64,000 nt of DNA from Spodoptera frugiperda (taxonomy: Eukaryota > Arthropoda > Insecta > Lepidoptera > Noctuidae): NCBI RefSeq assembly GCF_023101765.2, contig NC_064226.1, forward strand, positions 4,332,001 through 4,396,000, written 5' to 3'. Each line of letters begins with the position of its first letter. The first letter of the stretch is position 1. The notes beneath the pieces were generated by a model that was not told where the DNA came from, did no database searches, and saw only the letters and a list, made by a program, of their open reading frames with translations. The translations under genes were made by a program, and so were the position numbers. Below are positions 55,560-64,000 of the stretch, piece by piece.

Positions 55560-58020
55560 AAAATTTTAATTCATTCTCCGTATAGCAGTATAATACAGAA
55601 ATAGCACTTTCGAACAAATATCATGATGGAATGCGTTTCAACTGTATTCTGGATATTTGTCTGTTCGTTTGCTTGCACGTTTATAGGTCTGTGTGTGTGT
55701 TTGTTTCGGCATCACTTTAAAAATAGTAGTGAATAGCCAATCTTTGAATAGCAACCATGTAAATAAGTTACTTTTGATCATTAAAACATTAAAAAAATAT
55801 ATTTATGTATTTGATTTAGGTTACTTGTAAAGTTGTTGCAAGTTATAGTACGTATACAGTATATATGGAGATCACTCATATGACTTTAATGAAACTACAA
55901 CTAAATATTTCAACGAGAACTGAAAATTTAACAATTGAAATTCTCAAACAAATTATGTAATTAAATTAATCAAGTATTGTTGAAGAAGAGCTGTAATGTT
56001 GTAAGTTTGTCTAAAAATGTTGCGGTGTTGTTATAATGCCGTATTTGTAAAGAGTGTTCAAATTAGCTCAAAGACAATAATGTACTTTTTGGCTTACCTA
56101 CTAGGCCTAATATTTTGCTCATTTTTCATATGCCGTCAGCCAAGATGATAACTAATTATGTGATTTAAATTAAGTTATAAGAGGTTTCCCCATACGGTAA
56201 CACATAAATTAAATTATTTTATTATACTGTATATCTGTTAAATTAATGATTGGTACTTACGCAGTAGTCATAACTCTAATAACAAAGCAATTATGACGTC
56301 ACTCCTGTAATTAATTTATGTTTCTTTTTCATATACGTATCTTGGGATTCACCTCAGTCTGTATAAAAATTCCATTTCATTGTATAATACTGCAAAAAGT
56401 AGATAATATCAGGATGGCAAATGTATAATTTATCTGACAAATTATATTACGAGTTGATATCCTATGTGTGTAGTGTATTATTACTCTTATTGGTCAGTTT
56501 TCGTAGGGCTGTCAATATTATTAACAAATTAATTACAAATACTTAGTATTAGAACTTAAAACGGGATATTTACCATGTTTTTCTATTTCTATGAGTTTCC
56601 GATATTTCGGCACTGTTACAAGCGCCATGATCACGGATGAACTGATAACCTATACTTAATACATAAAGCTGAAGAGTTTGTTTGTTTGTTTGAACGCGCT
56701 AATCTCAGGAAATAATCTCTCACTGGGATTGCAATAGATTTATAAATCTTAATTTGTATTCGACGAAGAAAGCATATTATGATATTAATTAATATGGTTA
56801 TTTTATACCTAATTAGTTCACTGATAACAATGCTTATCAAATTAATTATAAATTAAATAGAAACAATCACTGTAACTAGTGGTCGCCTAGTGGCCGAAAT
56901 TCGACCATATACGATTTAATTTACAATACCACTTAACATACGTTCAAGGATAATTTTTATTTAACTCAAACTCAAACAAACTCTTTTATAACGCATCATG
57001 AATAAACCTCCTTCAATGAAAAACCTCTTTTCATATGAGACGTGAGAATATCATCGCAATGTCTGTCAATTTTGACGTTTTGTCAAATACGATCAGATAC
57101 TATGCATGTGTGTGTAATGTTTTATTTATTGATTTAATGTACTTTATAAGCTATTATTGAAAAATATTAGCATGCTGTACTTCTCCTACACATAAACTAT
57201 AAGTGTACCAAATTTTATGCTCCTACATCCGCGCAATTTTCGTAAAGGAATCAAATAGTTTTGGCATCACGTGATTAATATATAGATTAGTCTAGTTAGT
57301 TAGGTTTACATTAAAGTCACATTTTCGTGTAGAATTTTAATATTAAAGATAGCAAATAAACATTTTGCATATCTATCACATCAACAGCCTTTTAGCCACT
57401 GCTGACCAAAGCCTCTTCACACACGGAGAAGGTTTGAGCATTAATCACCACGCTTGCTCAATACGCGTCGACAATCTATCAGTAGATATTATGTCAGATC
57501 TAGGTGATTATTATTCACGTTATATTAATAAAAACAACAATGAGTGACAGTGACAGCCCTATGAAATAGAAACAACAAAGGCAGTAGTAGCAGACAGACA
57601 TCGCCTTTGTTTCGCATCTTGATCACGGAGAATTCCCCGGTGACCGAACCAACCACCAAGTTATATGTTCAACATAATAAACGTATCGAGTTATAGCCGT
57701 TTTATTTCCCATATACCTTATATACGATGTTTCATCTAATTATACACCAGCTTAATAAGACCTCTCATTTCTTGTGCTGTCTTTGATGTGTGGGTTCATC
57801 TTGTAATGGTGGTTAGTTTAATTGTGTGATTGTTAATTGAAATGTTGTTAGTTGTGTATGCGGTTATTAGATGAGTAATCTTGATGTCTTTGGTGTTGTT
57901 TGTATGATACAATGATGATCTTACTTTAAGTAAATGATGATTTCTGTAGAGGTAAGTCATTGAGGTTGAGTCAAGATGACTGACTGAACAAGCTTAAGTT
58001 AAATTTACTTTAAAGAGTTT
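55560..58020. other. Intergenic sequence between H and G
   Basis: No supported gene. Holds a relative of the 6646 MITE near 56130-56240, the one-arm MITE T copy at 56551, and near 57395-57480 a common lepidopteran repeat (TTAGCCACTGCTGACC, GAAGGTTTGAGCATTAATCA, CGCTTGCTCAATACGCG). The 60-codon frame at 57365 comes from that repeat. Confidence 0.5.
56551..56640. mobile_element. MITE family T, one-arm copy
   Basis: AGAACTTAAAACGGGATATT, TACCATGTTTTTCTATTTCT, GCGCCATGATCACGGATGA. Matches the left half of the element at 26729; the right arm is missing. Confidence 0.85.
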
Positions 58021-58029
58021 ATTTGGAGT

Positions 58030-58325
58030 CCTTTTTTTATGGCAAGCCGGTAAATGAGCAGACGGATCACCTGATGGTAAGCAATCGCCGCCGCCCATGG
58101 ACAATCGAAACACCAGAGGTGTTACAAGTGAAAGGTTAGGAATTTAAGGGTTGTGTGGGAACAGTGGATTGGGAAGATTGGGAAAGGGGGTAATTGGGCC
58201 TCAGTAACGGTCGGTCACTCACACAACGCAACACAACGCAGGCGTTGTTTCACGTCGGTTTTCTGTGAAGCTGTGGTATCACTCGGGTCGAACCGGTCCA
58301 TTCGTGCCGAAGCATGGCTCCCCAC
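58030..58325 (-). mobile_element. Repeat family S3, near full copy
   Basis: Poly-T, GAGCAGACGGATCACCTGAT, CGCCGCCCATGGACA, CACACAACGCAACACAACGC, CATTCGTGCCGAAGCATGGC. Confidence 0.9.
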
Positions 58326-58654
58326 AAATGTGATATTATCTTATTCAATCACACTGAGTAAAAACTCAAAGTTAGTTACCTAAGTCGTTAATTCCCATGC
58401 TTGTAATGGGCAACAACTTAATTGTGATATTACGTAATGATATCCATTAAACAAAATTTAAGTCCGAATACTGAAACACCATTTAATTCAACCTACAATA
58501 AATAATCTTGTCTCGTTAGATCTAGCAATATAACTGAGGAAACTGTCTTTACCATTGATACTCTTTCCGCGGGTGTCGTGAACACCGAGAGTGAATAACT
58601 ATTTTAACACCTTGTTGTTTTGGGTAACGACTATTTCAACTAGTACTAGTAATG

Positions 58655-58931
58655 ACTGCCTGGTCGAGTGATCGTAAATGCGACTACCGGACAAGGGGTC
58701 TCGGGTTCGATTCCCGGGTCGGCCAAAGTATGATTGGGCTTTTTCAGTTATTCAAAAATTTCTCAGTGGTAGCACGGAGTCTGGAATGGTGCTCAGTAAA
58801 TGGCAATAGGCTCACCCCCTATTACATTGTACAGTAGGTGTAGGTACATTGTACAGTGGCATTAGGTACGTGCCGTAATGAGCACCTCTGCCTAGCCTTC
58901 GGGGACAAAAAGTCGTGACGTTACGTTACGT
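58655..58931 (+). mobile_element. SINE-4, intact, with 11-bp target duplication
   Basis: Flanked by TACTAGTAATG at 58644-58654 and 58932-58942. The head has a box A-like TGCCTGGTCGAGTGATCG and box B GGGTTCGATTCCCGG. The tail is (ACGTT)n. A complete and fairly recent tRNA-derived SINE. Confidence 0.95.
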
Positions 58932-59086
58932 TACTAGTAATGCAAAGACAGTAAAAGAAACATTTCAAGTAAAAAATTGATAGCGTCTGAGTGTTTGGCA
59001 ATAAAAAAGTATCGATACTAAACATGTATATAACTTAATCACTACAACTAAGCTAAAGATCTAATAATAAACAATAAAAGGCAGCC

Positions 59087-59095
59087 CTATAAATA
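59087..59095 (+). promoter_or_regulatory. TATA box of gene G
   Basis: CCCTATAAATACC, 66 bp before the ATG at 59161. Predicts a start site near 59118 (AACATTAGCG). Very similar to the gene B box. Confidence 0.7.
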
Positions 59096-59160
59096 CCACA
59101 GGTCGAAATATTAAAAAAACATTAGCGTTCATATTATCCTTGAGAAACAACCTAGCAGCG

Positions 59161-62100
59161 ATGCAGTGGTTTACTATTATAACATTGTTTATTTTGGGTG
59201 TTTTAACTCAGTATAATGCTGCAAAGGAATCTCCGACTTATCAGGTATCTGGAGTGGAGTTAGTTGATTTGTTACGTGGGTATACTCCGAAGGGAAAAGT
59301 GCAACTGACTAAAGTGGATACTGACGGCGGCAGCTTACCTGATGGAGTCTATTTCGTACCTGAAGACGAGGCCCTGACTGGGGAATCTAAGTACTTGGAG
59401 ATAAATGTGAGTAATAGCTTTTTATTTGACTACTTTAAAGTGTGTTTGTTTTTAAAGTAGGTATGGTTTAGTCGGTTTTCCGTCCCTGACGCACACGGTA
59501 AGGTCTATTATAGTATGTTAAAATGCGTCTGTGCTGTGGAGCTTCAAGTATGACTGTGACATCGTAATTCCTTAACGAATGAACCAATTTTAATCCAATT
59601 TACTTATTAGGTACAAGGACTACGGAATATTACGGAAAACATTATGCGTTAGTTAACTTATATTCCAATTTTGAAATGGTACTCGATATTTATGGTTAAG
59701 ATAGCTGTACGGTTAATACGTCTCTCTATTAACCTTTTTTGAGCCGGTAACCGAGCACACGGATCACCTGATGGTAAACAATTGCCGCCGCCCATGGACA
59801 CCCGAAACACCAGAGGCATTACAAGTGCTTTGCCGGCCTTATGGGGGTTAGGAATTTAAGGGTTGTTGGGGAATCGGGGTTTGGGAATAGTGGGAAGCAG
59901 GGTAATTGGGCCTCTGGTAACCTCACTCACCTATTCGAAGAGGATCAGTCTTCTTACACAAGAGACGAAGGAAGCCGGATTTTGTTTACAAAAAAATATT
60001 GTTGTGTCTATTTATAAAACAGAATGAAGCTTCGAAACACACGCATCATCACTAAACTGGTTTGTGAACAGGAAAATTCTAGAAATCCTCATCTAGAATC
60101 TACAAAACATGTGTTTGATGACCTTTATTATGTAACATATGAAGACCAAAATTAGGACATGCGTAAAAACCTTAATAAATTGATGAAGCGAAATGGCGTT
60201 CCATTGTCTCTGCCTTCCTCCATGGGAGACAGGCGTGAGTGTGCAAGTAGCTTCTCTCTCGCATTAGGTTTAACCTGCAATGATAGACGTAAGTATGACA
60301 TAAATAAATAAATGTATGTATATAATTGCCATAATTTCTCATTATCATATTCGTGTAGTTTCAATAACCTTGTACTTCTATACTTCTAGTAGATAAAACA
60401 ATTACAAATTAATTTCGGAAGTGATGTATTGTAACCTCGACCTCAGTGGAGAGCGTGAAATAATAGCAGACACCAGACGGCAGCACTAACGAACTGGCTG
60501 CTCAATTAAAAACACGTTGCTTTTATTGTTGTTCATGTGTAGAGTTTACGGTCTGCATAGGATATCGTCACGCCTTTTTATCCCCCTTAAAGAGGAGTCG
60601 TTAATTATTAAAAAATAAATATAATATAAACATGCTAAAGTATATTTAATTTTAACACAGTACTTTTCAAAAAATAAAGGAGATATGTTTGAAGAGAACT
60701 TTCTTAAAACCACATTTATTTTTGAAGCATTAGACTATTTGTTTACGCCCATTTTAGATCAAGTATAATATTATTATCTTCTAAATTCGAGACTAAATAC
60801 CAAATTACATATGATGTCCAAATGGCGGCAAGGTTCCAACAGTCATCAGAAATATAAAAAAAAAATCTGTCATACAGTTTTTGAATTACAGTGACTTATG
60901 AGTTATCCAGGAAAAAGTACACTTTGTGCCAGTCTTTTTATGTAATATAAACTGTATGTACCTTCTTTTTATATGAGTAAATGTTATTTAATAAAAAAGC
61001 ACATTCAGTTATTATTAGAACATAAGTGCGTAGTTAAATACGCATTAAGATTTTGATTGGTCATCCATTAATTACATTTCAACTTTTTTCCTCTATTAAA
61101 GTCGATTAGTTTAATATACATTTCGTAGATATCTATAATGAAGCAGTCTCAGGTATAAGTTATATGTATCACGCCTTTTATTTTTCAAATATGTATGTTA
61201 GCAGAATTAGAAAATATGTTGCAAACAGTAAAATGTTTCAACTCATTTTTGCCAGTTAAGTTTTTTAGTCTCGTCCCATTTTAGGTAAGCCGAAAAAGAC
61301 TGTGTTCTTTAGTACCGTAAAACATGGCAACTTTACCATATTTTAGAACAAAACACGAAATATATTTTTAACCATAAGACGCATAGAAACCAAAACTATA
61401 TACTTAGAATTGTAGTCTATCTGGCTCACTTTACCGTGATCGTCATTATATACAAACACTTATTTTAGCCGTAGTATAGAAAAAACAACATGGGTAAAGA
61501 TACCAAATTTTTGGCAACTTTACCTACGCGCCGTATTCATCGTGTATTGCATATTGAAGAGTCGTTGAGGTACAGAGGGCTTCATCTAGGACTACTTCGT
61601 ATTAAAATGCAAACAGTATGAGGATATCTATAAAGATAACGGCTACACAGACAGTAGGGAAAGTTGCCACGGGTTTCATCGTAATTTACATACAAATAAT
61701 TTGTTACGCTCGGGGTTGTCAAAAAAGGAGGAACTTTTTTATGACATGTATATTTAAAAAAAAATTAATAAACCTTAAACCTAAAGTAAAAAAACGCACA
61801 AATTTCTAACATAAATATTATTCCCTTTTAAACTAAATTAAGTTCTAAAATTTTAAGTATTTATGTTTAAAATTGTAAAAAAGGCTACAAAATAATGTTT
61901 AATCCTTGACTTTTTAATTTTATGACTTCACTATCTCCATAGCTAATTTTAACATCACTTCCGTATAATTTTTATAGTGTCTAGGTCCGAGTTTTCTGCG
62001 GTTTTGTTTCATGGGAGCCATTTTGGCTGTAAAACAAAAGGTATTATTAAATACATTATATCTTATCATCCAGGATATTCACTATTATGCTGTGAAATTT

Positions 62101-62934
62101 AGGTATTCGAAAATGGTTACATACACACAAACAAGAAAAAAACATTTATTGCCAACCCTAACTGTGTCAACATTACCGAAGCGATTATTTATCAATAAAT
62201 TAAAGAAAAAGCAATTGCTGACATTACAACAGTAATCCCAACTATAATATACATACAAGATCAAAATTTCACTCACCTGTGACAAATAGTTAAGGCTCTG
62301 TAAGCACAATTTAGAAACAACTAACTTTTAGCTCATTTTCACGCATACATTGTGACGGCCATTACTGGCATAATAGCAGTCTTACGTCTACGCAAAATAT
62401 AGTAAATATTTCCTTTTAATGTCTAAAATATACTTCTATTACAAAACAGAATTCTAGTGGGTAGATTTTTAGATAAATGAGTTTATACCGAATACCTATA
62501 GTATGGTAAAGTTGCCAAGGGCCCGGTAAAGTTGCCATAGTTTACCGGTATGTATTATCCCTATTGCCTACTACATTAACTAAAAAATCACGGTTTATCC
62601 ACGTACATTAATGGAGAAAAGCTCTATTAGTTTCGAGTCACAGAGGGACTCTTCATCATGAGCAGCGTGCACAGACGCGGTGACGTCGATGAGTTAATTT
62701 TATAAGTTATACTATATTTTAGTTAAGGGTCGATTCATATCTCACAGAAATTGCGTCAAGCAGTATTACCTACTCTCTGCTTGTACATCTGCCAGTACTA
62801 TTACGAAGCTAACCACAGCCAATAACTTTACGACAAGTAAGGCCAAGGCTGTATCCATGAACCATCACTTATATATTTTTTGTGCATATACTAATATATT
62901 GATATCATTTCAGGGACAAAAAAAGCGCGTCTGA
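59161..62934 (+). CDS. Gene G: 88-residue secreted protein
   Basis: Exon 1 is 59161-59406 (82 codons, donor AAT|GTGAGT, phase 0). Exon 2 is 62914-62934, after GATATCATTTCAG, and encodes only GQKKRV and a stop. An upstream in-frame TTG at 59140 is not a likely start; ATG 59161 begins the signal peptide MQWFTIITLFILGVLTQYNAA. The mature protein is acidic with Gly turns (KESPTYQVSGVELVDLLRG, YTPKGKVQLTKVDTDGGSLP, DGVYFVPEDEALTG), has no cysteine, and ends with the basic KKRV. An AATAAA at 63004 follows. Not recognised. The whole mature core is in exon 1; the 3.5-kb intron holds an S3 copy and a DNA element. Confidence 0.75.
59735..59935 (-). mobile_element. Repeat family S3 in gene G intron
   Basis: CCGAGCACACGGATCACCTG, CGCCGCCCATGGACACCCGA, AAGTGCTTTGCCGGCCTTAT, GGTAATTGGGCCTCTGGTAA. 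Confidence 0.9.
61313..62550. mobile_element. DNA element with inverted ends and subterminal repeats
   Basis: Left end TACCGTAAAACATGGCAACT, TTACC; right end, inverted, TACCGGTAAACTATGGCAAC, TTTACC. The motif TGGCAACTTTACC recurs inside at about 61509 and, inverted, at about 61665 and 62505. TA dinucleotides at both ends fit a TA target. About 1.2 kb, within the gene G intron. No transposase frame is recognisable. Confidence 0.6.
62583..62690 (+). repeat. Dispersed repeat shared with 4107-4228
   Basis: TCACGGTTTATCCACGTACA, GGACTCTTCATCATGAGCAG, CAGACGCGGTGACGTCGATG. Adjoins the right end of the DNA element, and may be part of a larger family. Confidence 0.8.
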
Positions 62935-63003
62935 ACAAAAAACCGACGACCATCACGATCAGCGGATGAGTTAAGTCAATCGGAGATGGATCATATCAAG
63001 AAA

Positions 63004-63009
63004 AATAAA
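63004..63009 (+). promoter_or_regulatory. Polyadenylation signal of gene G
   Basis: AATAAA, 70 bp beyond the stop codon in exon 2. Confidence 0.65.
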
Positions 63010-63440
63010 ATGTATTAAGTATTTTATAGTACTTAGTTTTATTCCTTAAAATGAATCACGTTCGATATAAAAGGTCAAGTTTTTAAATAAATGAATCATT
63101 CTAATGTTACTTTAGTAAAAAATATTGTGAGTACGTTTGTTTGTTTTGTTGTAACTCCGTAGCTCCTATACCAGTTTGAGTGGCATCTGCAAAGACTGCA
63201 ATGATTGATTGAGATGAACTTGTGTGCTGGAGATCTATTTATGAGATTAAGATACAAAGAACGTTTTATCTCTCATTATACTGACAGACGACAGGTTAAC
63301 ATAAAGCATCATGATACATATAATAATTATTCAGATGACATTTATTAATTATTTTTATTAATATACACATATTAAGAAGAATATGGACATTTCACAATGC
63401 CTTTAGAAGAAACTGCAGATACTAAAATACATGCAGCTAG
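63010..63440. other. Downstream of gene G
   Basis: No gene. Contains TTGTAACTCCGTAGCTCCTA, of the common interspersed type, and otherwise AT-rich sequence. Confidence 0.4.
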
Positions 63441-63449
63441 TGTGATCTC

Positions 63450-63680
63450 TTGTAACTTTTTTTAATGAGGAAAAATCATCTATTGTCTTCTTGGTGAGGT
63501 GAGGTCACCTTGGGTGAGGCGAGAGAGGGCGTCGGACTCTTTTTGACTAAGAACTACTCGTTCCTATTCTTGCTTTTCGAGCCGGAAACCCGGTAACTCG
63601 CTAGGCAGTCTGCAATCCTGGGTCAGCATCACCCTACAGAACCCGATCTGTGGTGGTCTGAAGTCTCTTCTAGGCGATCT
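63450..63680 (-). mobile_element. SINE-1, long copy
   Basis: Poly-T, AATGAGGAAAAATCATC, GCGAGAGAGGGCGTCGGACT, CTTGCTTTTCGAGCCGGAAA, CAGCATCACCCTACAGAACC, CGATCTGTGGTGG. Keeps the 5' part also seen at 11053 and 33482. Confidence 0.9.
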
Positions 63681-64000
63681 CTTGTGACTAAAGTTACGAT
63701 GGTCCCACACGCACACAACAAAACTTTCTTGATTTTAAAAGGGTTCAAGAACAACGGACAGGTAGTATAATTAACTCTTTAAAAGGCATTTATAACTTAC
63801 CATACAATTTACTTTACTTGGATGTATCTTTTATGCACTTTATTCTTTATTTCCACAATTTCATTATTATTTACAGTAGTACTACAACAGCCAGCTCTGT
63901 TCGTATGTCACATTTAAAACTGAATCTTTGTTTCGAAGCAATAAAGTCTATTTTCTTATGTTTAGATCTATGTTTGATATAATGTGTAGGTACTCATTGA

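Overview
The window is a repeat-rich, AT-rich insect nuclear segment, almost certainly from a moth. Evidence for a lepidopteran, probably a noctuoid: several lepidopteran-type SINE families, Helitrons ending in CTAG at A/T junctions, many short palindromic MITEs, and secreted proteins of the silk-gland type. No bacterial, viral or organellar gene is apparent. Genes are short exons separated by kilobase introns, so simple open reading frames mostly miss them. The models below were joined by hand from splice signals and reading-frame phase.

Left half (about 3.2-32.7 kb), minus strand: a tandem cluster of seroin-like genes. Seroins are small secreted proteins of caterpillar silk with reported proteinase-inhibitor and antimicrobial activity. 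From right to left they are a decayed seroin exon (D, 32.5 kb); gene C, a complete 7-exon model of 234 residues with two seroin domains and three microexons; gene B, one domain; and gene A, a gene of at least 12 exons spanning more than 12 kb. In A, eight consecutive symmetric phase 0-0 exons of 52-74 codons each carry a Y-x-Y-type repeat. The first and last of the eight are clear seroin domains. In A, and possibly B, the phases around exon 2 do not close, by exactly one nucleotide.

Right half (about 41-63 kb), plus strand: four unrelated small secreted-protein genes. E is a 255-residue Ser/Gly/Ala-rich protein in 3 exons. F encodes 55 residues, H 107 and G 88. H and G each end in a tiny last exon beyond a 3.5-4 kb intron full of repeats. 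I recognise none of these four by name; their company and composition suggest silk or other exocrine secretion.

The remainder is intergenic and intronic repeat: at least a dozen copies of one SINE family, a second tRNA-derived SINE with clear box-B sequence, a third SINE with an 11-bp target duplication, LINE-type 3' tails, three Helitrons, several foldback MITE families, a DNA element with subterminal repeats, an 18-bp minisatellite, a 142-bp tandem repeat and a TACA microsatellite. No real tRNA, rRNA or CRISPR was found. All gene models are inferences from sequence alone and would need RNA-seq to confirm the splices.
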